Source: Clostridiales bacterium (GTDB lineage Bacteria > Bacillota > Clostridia > Tissierellales > Sedimentibacteraceae). From it: a DNA stretch of 6,400 bases. Shown here piece after piece: positions 1-6,302 of the stretch. Each line of letters begins with the position of its first letter. The first letter of the stretch is position 1. The position numbers and the translations under genes were made by a program. The DNA is taken from NCBI GenBank assembly GCA_003497505.1, contig DNNV01000049.1, forward strand, positions 1 to 6,400, given 5' to 3'. The notes below the pieces were generated by a model that was not told the origin of the DNA, searched no databases, and worked only from the letters and a program-made list of their open reading frames with translations.

Positions 1-925
1 AGTTCTTTATTTTATTAATATTCTTTCTTATAAAACCGGAGGATATTTACAAAATGCCTCAACATTAATAAAGCTTTTGCCATTAATCATAATTGCTGCA
101 GCAGGAATTATATTTGGAAATCCTATGCCTGTGCTTCAAAGTGACATCAGCACTGCAGGCAATGCGGGATTGGGATGGATTGCAGCAATAGGACCTATCG
201 CTTTTTCATTTGATGGATGGATAATCTCAACAGCTGTGGGACATGAAATAAAAAACAGCAAGAGAAACCTTCCTTTAGCTCTGGTTATTTCGCCCATTAT
301 TATACTGGCAATTTACGTCTTGTATTTTACCGGTATATCAACTCTCATAGGAGCTGAGAATGTAATGAAAGTGGGTGATGCTCATGTGAATGAAGCGGCA
401 TTGATGCTGTTCGGACCAATGGGAGCAAAAATAATACTGACCTTTATAGTTATTTCGGTTATAGGTACCGTTAACGGCGTCATCATAGGGATGATAAGAT
501 TGCCTTATTCTTTGTCAATAAGAAAAATGTTCCCAGGAAGCGACAATTTTTCTGCTATTTCTGAGAAATACAGCGTTCCTATTGAGTCAGGCATTATAAC
601 ATTTATAATAAATATGGTTTGGATGCTCATACATTATGTAACACAGAAATTAAATCTTCTTCCTAACTCAGATGTTTCAGAAATATCTATAGTAATAAAT
701 TATATAGGATTTATCTTAATGTATATTGCCGTAATTAATCTTGCCCGCAAGGGTGAAATACAAAGCAAAATAAAGGGATATGTCTTCCCCTTACTGGCCA
801 TATTAGGCTCTCTGTTTATACTGTACGGAGGTATGCAAAATCCGCTGTTCGTATACTACGCTATTTTCTGCATTGCAGTTATAGCAATATCATTAATATA
901 TTATAGATTTGCACATAAAAATTAA
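1..925 (+). CDS. APC-family amino acid permease, C-terminal part (5' end outside window)
   Basis: This is an integral membrane transporter of the amino acid-polyamine-organocation (APC) superfamily, expected to carry amino acids across the cytoplasmic membrane. The frame is open from base 2, so the gene starts upstream of the window; 307 residues are visible. Translation from base 2 gives a family-like stretch (INILSYKTGGYLQN, then STLIKLLPLIII), which argues against a start at TTG 77. About eight hydrophobic segments are visible, fitting TM5-12 of a 12-TM protein. The motif FSFDGWIISTAVGHEIKN followed by SKRNLP matches the conserved Phe-Asp-Gly-Trp/Glu-Ile/Arg-Asn-Leu-Pro region of LAT/SteT-like exchangers. 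The protein ends in a short basic tail (YYRFAHKN). An intrinsic terminator follows directly after the TAA stop. The family call is firm; the substrate cannot be read from the sequence. Confidence 0.87.
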   Translation, partial: VLYFINILSYKTGGYLQNASTLIKLLPLIIIAAAGIIFGNPMPVLQSDISTAGNAGLGWIAAIGPIAFSFDGWIISTAVGHEIKNSKRNLPLALVISPIIILAIYVLYFTGISTLIGAENVMKVGDAHVNEAALMLFGPMGAKIILTFIVISVIGTVNGVIIGMIRLPYSLSIRKMFPGSDNFSAISEKYSVPIESGIITFIINMVWMLIHYVTQKLNLLPNSDVSEISIVINYIGFILMYIAVINLARKGEIQSKIKGYVFPLLAILGSLFILYGGMQNPLFVYYAIFCIAVIAISLIYYRFAHKN

Positions 926-948
926 GGACGGTTTTACCGTCCTTTTTT
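926..948 (+). terminator. Intrinsic terminator of the permease gene, probably bidirectional
   Basis: A perfect 7-bp stem (GGACGGT at 926-932 and ACCGTCC at 936-942) with a 3-base loop is followed by six T residues at 943-948. It begins immediately after the permease stop codon. Read on the - strand, the same hairpin is followed by TTAATTTTTATG, a weaker U-rich tail, so it may also end the convergent glyoxalase transcript. The glyoxalase stop codon (934-936) lies in the loop and first stem base, so the hairpin overlaps that coding sequence. Confidence 0.88.
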
Positions 949-1308
949 CCTTACTATTTCAACCCAATATCCATCCGGGTCCGTAATGAAGTAAATTCCC
1001 ATCGATTCATTTACATACTCCACACATCCCATTTCCTGATGCTTCTTAAAGGCTTCTTCATAATAATCAACTGCCATGGCCAGATGGAATTCCTGCTCTC
1101 CAAGGTCATAAGGTTCAGTTCTGTCCCTCATCCATGTCAGCTCCAGACTAAAATCAGATTCCCCGTCTCCTACATAAATTAAGATAAAGCTGCCGTCTGG
1201 TGCCTCTTTTCTTTTTACCTCTGTAAGACCTAAGGCCTCTTTATAAAAATCTACACTTTTTTCTAAATCAAGAACATTGAAATTAAAATGATTAAATTTA
1301 AAATTCAT
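934..1308 (-). CDS. Glyoxalase I-like VOC-family metalloenzyme
   Basis: This 124-residue cytosolic protein belongs to the vicinal oxygen chelate fold and resembles lactoylglutathione lyase (glyoxalase I), which isomerises the thiol hemiacetal of methylglyoxal. Two beta-alpha-beta-beta-beta modules are visible. The first starts at HFNFNVLDLEKSVDFYKEAL (7-26) and the second at about residue 74 (FHLAMAV). His7, Glu56 (SLELTW), His75 and Glu117 (GYWVEIV) match in order and spacing the four metal ligands of bacterial GloA, and the conserved DPDGYWVE motif is intact at 110-117. The length is close to the 120-135 residues usual for the family. The ATG start is supported by AGGAGG five bases upstream. 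The gene stands alone, divergent from the nitroreductase gene. Many clostridia lack glutathione, so the thiol cofactor is uncertain; another VOC lyase activity remains possible. Confidence 0.9.
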   Translation of the reverse strand: MNFKFNHFNFNVLDLEKSVDFYKEALGLTEVKRKEAPDGSFILIYVGDGESDFSLELTWMRDRTEPYDLGEQEFHLAMAVDYYEEAFKKHQEMGCVEYVNESMGIYFITDPDGYWVEIVRKKGR

Positions 1309-1313
1309 ACAGA

Positions 1314-1319
1314 CCTCCT
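1314..1319 (-). promoter_or_regulatory. Ribosome binding site of the glyoxalase gene
   Basis: On the - strand AGGAGG is a full match to the anti-Shine-Dalgarno sequence. It lies five bases upstream of the ATG at 1308-1306, which fixes that start. With the predicted promoter just upstream, the leader would be only about 15 bases long. Confidence 0.85.
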
Positions 1320-1329
1320 GTTTTTCTTT

Positions 1330-1358
1330 ATTTTAATAAAGTATTTGTCAGTTGTCAA
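1330..1358 (-). promoter_or_regulatory. SigA-type promoter of the glyoxalase gene
   Basis: On the - strand a perfect -35 box TTGACA (1358-1353) is followed after 17 bases by TAAAAT (1335-1330), five of six matches to the -10 consensus. Transcription would begin near 1323, just ahead of the AGGAGG. A tandem 7-base repeat (TTGTCAG/TTGTCAA on the + strand, 1345-1358) overlaps the -35 box and could be an operator or chance. Confidence 0.75.
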
Positions 1359-1394
1359 ACTTTTGCTGAAAAAGTATTGATGTTTACCCATAAA

Positions 1395-1400
1395 TATAAT
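1395..1400 (+). promoter_or_regulatory. Probable -10 element for the ferredoxin-nitroreductase gene
   Basis: TATAAT is a perfect -10 hexamer 34 bases upstream of the ATG at 1435. No good -35 box sits at 16-18 bases: the 17-base position reads AAGTAT. TTGATG (1377-1382) is only 12 bases away, and there is no extended TGn. The promoter is therefore either activator-dependent or weak, or a chance match in AT-rich DNA. A ribosome binding site, AAAGGA (1422-1427), lies seven bases before the start codon. Confidence 0.45.
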
Positions 1401-1434
1401 ACCATATAAAAAGAATACTTGAAAGGATATAAAA

Positions 1435-2268
1435 ATGATAAGTATTAATAAAGAAAAATGTATTGGCTGTGAATTATGTGTACATGACTGTCAGTGCAGT
1501 GATATTAAAATCGAAAATGAAAAAGCCGTTCCCTTAAATAATGTATGCTTAAGCTGTGGGCACTGCGTTGCCATATGCCCTCAAAATGCGGTAAGTTTGA
1601 ATGAATACAACATGCAAGAAATTATTGATTACAATAAAGATTCTTTTCATATTAATCCTGAAAATGTATTAAACGCAATTAAATTCAGAAGAAGTGCAAG
1701 GAACTTTAAAAATGTTCCGGTTGAGAAGGGTATGCTCGAAAAAATTGTTGAGGCGGGCAGATTTACTCCAAGCGGAGGAAACAGGCAGCCTCTGAGTTTT
1801 ATAGTGGTTCGTGACAAAATGGATGTTCTTACAAAGACAACCCTTGATGTGCTCAATGACATGGGATGTAAATATGAGCCGGATATGGACGACCCGCTTG
1901 ACAGCCAAAGAAAAAGGTATGCCACCATGTGGAAAATGATGCATCAGCAATATGCAAATAAAGGTATTGACCTATTATTTTTTCATGCTCCGGCAATGAT
2001 AATAATATTGAGTGATAAAAATATATCCCTTAACCCTCTTATTGACGGGGGGCTTGCCGCCTCCAATATGCAGACCATGGCTGATGCCTCAGGTCTCGGT
2101 GTGTGTTTCAACGGATTTTTTACATTTGCTTCTGATGATGAAAAAATCCGGAGTCTATTAAATATTTCTGACAGCAAGATTGTAGTTACTTCCTTGCTTC
2201 TAGGATATACCGATAACAGGTACCACAGAACCGTACCGAGAAAAGAAGCCGAAATAAATTGGTTTTAA
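1435..2268 (+). CDS. Nitroreductase-family flavoprotein with N-terminal 2[4Fe-4S] ferredoxin domain
   Basis: This 277-residue predicted cytosolic flavoenzyme would pass electrons from two iron-sulfur clusters to FMN and on to a nitro, quinone or similar acceptor. The ferredoxin domain (about 1-60) has two cluster motifs: Cys9-12-15-19 and Cys38-41-44-48, both CX2CX2CX3C. Only the second has the usual Pro after its last Cys, and Cys21 is an extra cysteine. The nitroreductase domain (about 77-277) begins with FRRSARNF, where Arg85/86, Ser87 and Arg89 are typical FMN phosphate contacts. SGGNRQP (113-119) and the C-terminal LLLGYTDNRYHRTVPRK (254-270) also match the family. There is no membrane segment. 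Start choice rests on AAAGGA seven bases upstream and on the first Cys motif at residue 9. It is monocistronic between a divergent gene and a terminator. The fusion architecture is known in anaerobes; the substrate and electron donor are not evident. Confidence 0.92.
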   Translation: MISINKEKCIGCELCVHDCQCSDIKIENEKAVPLNNVCLSCGHCVAICPQNAVSLNEYNMQEIIDYNKDSFHINPENVLNAIKFRRSARNFKNVPVEKGMLEKIVEAGRFTPSGGNRQPLSFIVVRDKMDVLTKTTLDVLNDMGCKYEPDMDDPLDSQRKRYATMWKMMHQQYANKGIDLLFFHAPAMIIILSDKNISLNPLIDGGLAASNMQTMADASGLGVCFNGFFTFASDDEKIRSLLNISDSKIVVTSLLLGYTDNRYHRTVPRKEAEINWF

Positions 2269-2281
2269 AAATAAGACAATC

Positions 2282-2327
2282 AAAAAGTGACGCAAGGTAT
2301 CAATCACCTGTCGTCACTTTTTATTTT
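2282..2327. terminator. Symmetrical intrinsic terminator between convergent genes
   Basis: An 11-bp inverted repeat, AAAAAGTGACG (2282-2292) and CGTCACTTTTT (2312-2322), encloses an inner 4-bp stem AGGT/ACCT (2295-2298 with 2306-2309) across a 2x2 internal loop. On the + strand the arm ends in five T followed by ATTTTATT. On the - strand it ends in TTTTTGATTGTC. It can therefore terminate both the nitroreductase transcript and the long - strand sigma operon, whose last stop codon (2326-2328) is three bases from the stem. Confidence 0.87.
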
Positions 2328-5127
2328 ATTCGATTACAGTATTTTCTTCTGACCCATTTTGCGTTGGTCCGTTAGCTAATAAATTAAGCTGATTTAATAT
2401 GTTCTCCAGCTTCCTGATATTATCTCCGTACAAAGCCCAATTTCCGTTTTGAGAAGCTTTTGTCGCTTCTGCAAACAAATTATTGGCCTGTTCTATTAAA
2501 TCATTTATATTAGCATTATTATATTCTTTTTCAGGCTTTTTCTCTTCTTCCTTATGTACTCCGAATATTTTTTCTATGGCTTGCTCCAGGGTTGGCTCCA
2601 TAACGATTTTTTCTCCGAATGACACAACAACCATTTTCATTTCGGGGAAATTACTTTCGGTATCTGATTTAAGATAAATGGGCTCCACATAAAGCAATGA
2701 ATCTTCTATTGGAACAACCAAAGTATTTCCTCTGAGCACAGTTGACCCGACCTGACTCCACAGCGTAAGCTGAGATGATATCACCGTATCCTGGTCTATT
2801 TTCGTCTCTATCATATTTGGACCGGGAATAGTCTTGGTTTTAGGGAATTCATACAAAATCAGCTCACCATACTTATCTCCGTCATTTCTTGCAGCAAGAA
2901 GCGCAATCATATTGTCCTTATTCTGAGGTGTGTATTGAGTGGTCAGGAGAAATTCAACCCTTTCCTCATCCGGAAGCTTGAACATAAGATAGCTGGAGCC
3001 TACCGCTTCCTCTCCGTAATCCATGTATTTTTCTTTTGCAATATCCCAATAGTCTTCCCTTCCGAAGAAAACTGTCGGGTTTTCTATATGATAAAGTCTA
3101 TACATATCAGATTGAACATCAAAATATTTCTGCGAGTATCTTACGTGACTTTTCAATCCGTCAGGCATTTGGCTGATTGGTTTGAACAAATCTGTGAATA
3201 TTTTATTGTATGTCTTTATGATAGGGTCATTTTCATCTGTGATATAAAAATCTGTTGAACCGTCATATGCATCTACAACAGCTTTAACTGAATTTCTTAT
3301 GTAGTTGACGCTGTATCCTTCAACAAACTGTTCAGTAGGCTGAGAATATGGAAATCTGCTGCTTGCGGTAAATCCTTCTATAATCCAGTACAGCTTGCCG
3401 TCTTCCTGATTAACTACAATGTACGCATCGGAATCAAAGTGCAAAAATGGAGCTATTTCACTGACTCTTTTCATTATGTTTCTGTTTATCAATATTCTGC
3501 TGTCAGAATTTATGTTATTGGAAATCAGCAGCCTGTAGCTACCTTCTCTTATACTGAATAAAAGCTTGTTTATAAATGACAGCCTGATTCCGACATCACC
3601 CTTATACAGTGTTTCCACATTGTCGGAACCTGAAGGATAGTCAAATTCCATCTCTTCTGTATTAACAATTATGTAGTCATTCTGTGTTTCACCGTAGTAT
3701 ATTTCCGGTCTCGAAATGTTAAAATCCGTATTTGTAGTTGGGGGAATATTTTTTACAAGCATCTCCGGCTGTCCCTGAGGAGTAACCTCATTAACCTGAG
3801 ACAGAGTTATTCCATAGCCGTGAGTATATTTCAAGTACTGGTTCACCCATGTCCTTGCCTGCTCATTGAGACGGTTCTGGTCCAGCTCTCTTGCAGAGAG
3901 AAATACCTGCTTATAATCTCCGTCTATTATGTAGCGGTCAACATCAACATCCTTGAATACATAGTATGGTCTTATTCCCTGCAGCTGATTGTATACTTGT
4001 ATAAGAGGATCCTGGTCATTGATTCTTATGTTGTCAATAACCTCCTTGTTATTGTTTATATCGGTGATTGTCAGATTATTGTTGGCAGGAAATTCAACCA
4101 TCCTCACATCATCAAGGGAATATGCTCTCTGTGTGCTTTGGATACTGTATTCCATATATTTTCTTTCCTTGGAAAGCTGGTCCGGTTCAACTATAAATTT
4201 TTCAACCATACCCGATAATACAGTTCCGGTAATTGATATAAAAATTAACGCCGCAGGCACCGCCAAAGCGACTTTTAGATTTTTCTTTCTTGCTCCCATA
4301 TAAAACGCCACAGATGACGCAATACATCCCACAGCTATTATCCTATAAACATTAAGTGTTATATTAATATCCGTAAATCCTGCTCCAAAAACCCTTCCCA
4401 GCCTGGAATACAGCAAATCATAGCTCTTAAGCATAAATCTCACACCTAAAAACACAAACAGAAATATTCCTATAACTGATACCTGATTTATTATTTTGGC
4501 GGCAAATTTTTTATTTAATACAGAACTTAAATCTAATTGAACAGGATTATTCCTGAAATTTTCAAATTGCCCCGATATGCTTTTAATGCTGTCCTTTATT
4601 GCAAAATAACCATAAAACAATACCGTAACAACAATAAGCATAAACAAAATATTGATTATAAAATTAACTGTAGTATTTATCAAAGGCAGCTTAAAAATAT
4701 AAAAACTTAAATCATTGTTAAAAACAGGGTCTGTTGTCCCGAAAATTTCACTGTTGAAAAACTGCAAAATTTCAAACCACATTGTTGAAACAACATTTGA
4801 TGTAATTAAGAAGCTTATAAGCGCAGAAAATAATTTTATCCACAGCCGCACACTTTTATTTGTCTTTACATCCACAATTCCTGTTTCTAAATCATATTTC
4901 TTTTTTAATTTGCTTATAAAAATATACAATAATACGCTCAGAATAAAAAATAAGGGAATTCCTATTACCAACTGAGACTTTATCTTAGTCAGAAATGTCT
5001 GGGTATACCCTATTTCTTTAAACCACAAATAATCTGTTGAAAATTTTATCGCTCCTCCGAAAAAATTAATCATCAGAAACAAAGCAATGATTAAGCCGGT
5101 AGTGAAAAATTTTCCTCTTTTTTTCAT
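2326..5127 (-). CDS. UPF0182 family large membrane protein (COG1615), function unknown
   Basis: This 933-residue protein belongs to UPF0182, a family of large polytopic proteins without an assigned biochemical role. Seven hydrophobic segments are visible at about 8-28, 51-73, 96-118, 152-177, 213-232, 260-278 and 286-306. Positive clusters (MKKRGK, KLKKK, GARKKNLK) place the N-terminus inside, so residues 307-933 should be outside the cell. The N-terminal DYLWFKEIGY motif (32-41) fits the family, as do later blocks I recognise: THGYGITLSQVNEVTPQG, RPEIYYGE, RILINRNI with IAPFLHFDSDAY, DGKLYWIIEGFT, RNSVKAVVDAYDG, and LYVEPIYL. The length is normal for the family. A charged linker (858-868) leads to a probable helical tail (873-917) containing NGNWALYG. 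GGAGG four bases before the ATG supports the start. It follows the sigma gene by 25 bases without a terminator, so co-transcription is likely; a role in the envelope or stress response is inference. Confidence 0.93.
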   Translation of the reverse strand: MKKRGKFFTTGLIIALFLMINFFGGAIKFSTDYLWFKEIGYTQTFLTKIKSQLVIGIPLFFILSVLLYIFISKLKKKYDLETGIVDVKTNKSVRLWIKLFSALISFLITSNVVSTMWFEILQFFNSEIFGTTDPVFNNDLSFYIFKLPLINTTVNFIINILFMLIVVTVLFYGYFAIKDSIKSISGQFENFRNNPVQLDLSSVLNKKFAAKIINQVSVIGIFLFVFLGVRFMLKSYDLLYSRLGRVFGAGFTDINITLNVYRIIAVGCIASSVAFYMGARKKNLKVALAVPAALIFISITGTVLSGMVEKFIVEPDQLSKERKYMEYSIQSTQRAYSLDDVRMVEFPANNNLTITDINNNKEVIDNIRINDQDPLIQVYNQLQGIRPYYVFKDVDVDRYIIDGDYKQVFLSARELDQNRLNEQARTWVNQYLKYTHGYGITLSQVNEVTPQGQPEMLVKNIPPTTNTDFNISRPEIYYGETQNDYIIVNTEEMEFDYPSGSDNVETLYKGDVGIRLSFINKLLFSIREGSYRLLISNNINSDSRILINRNIMKRVSEIAPFLHFDSDAYIVVNQEDGKLYWIIEGFTASSRFPYSQPTEQFVEGYSVNYIRNSVKAVVDAYDGSTDFYITDENDPIIKTYNKIFTDLFKPISQMPDGLKSHVRYSQKYFDVQSDMYRLYHIENPTVFFGREDYWDIAKEKYMDYGEEAVGSSYLMFKLPDEERVEFLLTTQYTPQNKDNMIALLAARNDGDKYGELILYEFPKTKTIPGPNMIETKIDQDTVISSQLTLWSQVGSTVLRGNTLVVPIEDSLLYVEPIYLKSDTESNFPEMKMVVVSFGEKIVMEPTLEQAIEKIFGVHKEEEKKPEKEYNNANINDLIEQANNLFAEATKASQNGNWALYGDNIRKLENILNQLNLLANGPTQNGSEENTVIE

Positions 5128-5131
5128 ATTT

Positions 5132-5136
5132 CCTCC
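5132..5136 (-). promoter_or_regulatory. Ribosome binding site of the UPF0182 gene
   Basis: On the - strand GGAGG (within TGGAGGAAAT) stands four bases before the ATG at 5127-5125. The spacing is slightly short, but no other start nearby is better placed. It lies in the 25-base gap after the sigma-factor stop codon, which holds no promoter or terminator I can support. Confidence 0.7.
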
Positions 5137-5152
5137 ATTTTAATTCCTGCTG

Positions 5153-5920
5153 TTATTTATTGAATTCTATTCTTAATTTTTCCAAAGATTTTTTTTCTAT
5201 TCTCGATACTGTCATTTGAGAAATATTCAATTCCTTTGCAATTTCACTCTGTGTTTTGTTAGAATAAAACCTTTTTAATATTATTTTCTTTTCAAGCTCA
5301 TTCAATTTATCCATAGATTTTTGTATGAAATCTTCATTTTCTATTCTTGAAAAGTGAACATCATCCTGACCCACAACATCCATAAGAGACAAATCGCTGT
5401 CATCGCCACTTGAATCAAATTTTTCATCCAGAGACTGGGAGTTGAACATTTTTCCCGCCTCAAAGGCTTCTAAAACATCCTCTTCCGTAGCCTCTATATA
5501 TTCTGCTATCTCCTTTATTGTAGGTGCACGGTTAAACTGTGCACTCAATAAGTTATTTACGTCATTTACTTTTTTTGATATCTCCTGAATTTTACGCGGG
5601 ACCTTAATAGCCCATCCCTTGTCTCTGAAATATTTTTTTACTTCCCCTAAAATTGTTGGAGTTGCAAAGCTTGTAAATTCAAAGCCCTTGGTAATATCAA
5701 ATCTCTCTATAGCATAAATAAGCCCCATGCAGGCTAACTGGTAGATATCCTCATGTTCAATACCCTTATTGTTATATTTTCGTGATATGATTTCTGCCAT
5801 ATATCTATATTTTTCGAAAATTTGATTTCTGACTTCAACATCTTTAGTTTGCTGGTAACGCAAAAATAAATCCTGATTTTTTATTGTCTTAGAACTTTGG
5901 ATTAATTCGCTCATAATCAT
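5153..5920 (-). CDS. sigB: SigB-type alternative RNA polymerase sigma factor
   Basis: This 255-residue sigma-70 family protein of the SigB/SigF/SigG group would direct RNA polymerase to a stress or alternative regulon. Numbering below counts from an upstream TTG at 5923. Region 2 (about 35-105) contains DIYQLACMGLIYAIERFD and the promoter-melting stretch ending in FRDKGWAIKVPRK (99-111). That stretch resembles the RDK-W-VPRR pattern of SigB rather than sporulation SigF. Region 3 is about 112-165. Region 4 (about 205-254) has a helix-turn-helix with KTQSEIAKELNISQMTVSRI. There is no region 1.1. Three starts are possible: TTG 5923, ATG 5920 and ATG 5914. ATG 5920 is chosen because AGG (5928-5926) lies five bases upstream. 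It follows the RsbW-like gene by 13 bases and precedes the UPF0182 gene. Activity is probably controlled by the anti-sigma factor encoded just upstream. Sigma-family assignment is secure; SigB naming rests on motif and operon order. Confidence 0.9.
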   Translation of the reverse strand: MIMSELIQSSKTIKNQDLFLRYQQTKDVEVRNQIFEKYRYMAEIISRKYNNKGIEHEDIYQLACMGLIYAIERFDITKGFEFTSFATPTILGEVKKYFRDKGWAIKVPRKIQEISKKVNDVNNLLSAQFNRAPTIKEIAEYIEATEEDVLEAFEAGKMFNSQSLDEKFDSSGDDSDLSLMDVVGQDDVHFSRIENEDFIQKSMDKLNELEKKIILKRFYSNKTQSEIAKELNISQMTVSRIEKKSLEKLRIEFNK

Positions 5921-5925
5921 CAACG

Positions 5926-5928
5926 CCT
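5926..5928 (-). promoter_or_regulatory. Weak ribosome binding site deciding the sigma-factor start
   Basis: On the - strand the sequence ATAGGCG offers only AGG as Shine-Dalgarno core. It is two bases from the TTG at 5923, five from the ATG at 5920 and eleven from the ATG at 5914, which favours 5920. The upstream gene's TAA-TGA double stop is 6-8 bases further up, so translational coupling could compensate for the weak site. Confidence 0.45.
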
Positions 5929-5933
5929 ATTCA

Positions 5934-6299
5934 TTATTTATTCTTCACAAATACTATCTTTTTATTTTCAAGATCAAATTCATAGCTGTCAGCCAGGCTC
6001 TCGATAATCATTACGCACATTTCACTGTTTGATTTGTTTTCTTCTGATATTTCTCCGTCATTCAAATCAGTAACTTCAACAGTTAGCTTATTTTCATCTG
6101 CTGTATAGCTTATATTGAGAGGCTCATCACTTTTTTCGATATTACTCATAAAAAACGTGCAAACTTCTGAAATAACAACCTTTAAGTCTTCTATTTCATC
6201 CACATTAAATTCCTTCAAGCTCGATAAAGCAGAAGTTGTAAGTCTTATAGTGCTCATATATTCAGACTTCTTTGGAATGGTTAAATTTATTTTATCCAT
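5934..6299 (-). CDS. rsbW: RsbW-like anti-sigma factor with degenerate ATPase motifs
   Basis: This 121-residue cytosolic protein sits between a STAS antagonist gene and a SigB-type sigma gene, the position of RsbW, the anti-sigma serine kinase of the HATPase_c_2/GHKL fold. The fold is recognisable: an N-terminal strand LTIPKKSEYMSTIRL, then VVISEVCTFF (41-50), matching the ISEACTNA-type N-box helix. VTDLNDGE (76-83) fits the G1 box, and IIESLADSYEF (98-108) fits the helix after the ATP lid. Key nucleotide-binding residues are changed: Phe49 replaces the N-box Asn, and SEMCV (92-96) replaces the GGLGL lid. It is also shorter than B. subtilis RsbW (about 160 residues) or SpoIIAB (about 146). 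It probably binds the sigma factor and antagonist; kinase activity is doubtful. AGGAG six bases upstream of the ATG supports the start. The stop is a tandem TAA TGA. Confidence 0.8.
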   Translation of the reverse strand: MDKINLTIPKKSEYMSTIRLTTSALSSLKEFNVDEIEDLKVVISEVCTFFMSNIEKSDEPLNISYTADENKLTVEVTDLNDGEISEENKSNSEMCVMIIESLADSYEFDLENKKIVFVKNK

Positions 6300-6302
6300 A
6301 TG

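Noticed and set aside
38..68. GGAGGA at 38-43 followed by ATG at 54, looking like a start site near the left edge
   Set aside because: The ATG is in a different frame and reaches a stop after four codons. The GGAGGA bases are codons for Gly-Gly-Tyr in the permease frame, which is open and family-like from base 2.
77..925. TTG at 77 as the true start of the permease
   Set aside because: The 25 codons upstream in the same frame (including GGYLQNASTLIK) resemble the APC family, and no ribosome binding site precedes the TTG. The gene is simply cut by the window edge.
1647..2177. Open frames on the - strand inside the nitroreductase gene (64-93 codons)
   Set aside because: They lie opposite a well-supported coding gene, overlap each other and show no recognisable protein features or ribosome binding sites.
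2483..4975. Several + strand open frames of 64-132 codons opposite the UPF0182 gene
   Set aside because: They are antisense shadows of a conserved 933-residue coding sequence, overlap one another, and their sequences show no family features.
5760..5765. GGGTAT on the - strand within the sigma gene as an internal SigB-type autoregulatory promoter
   Set aside because: No GTTT-like -35 box lies at 12-15 bases, and the bases are explained by codons in conserved region 2 of the sigma factor.
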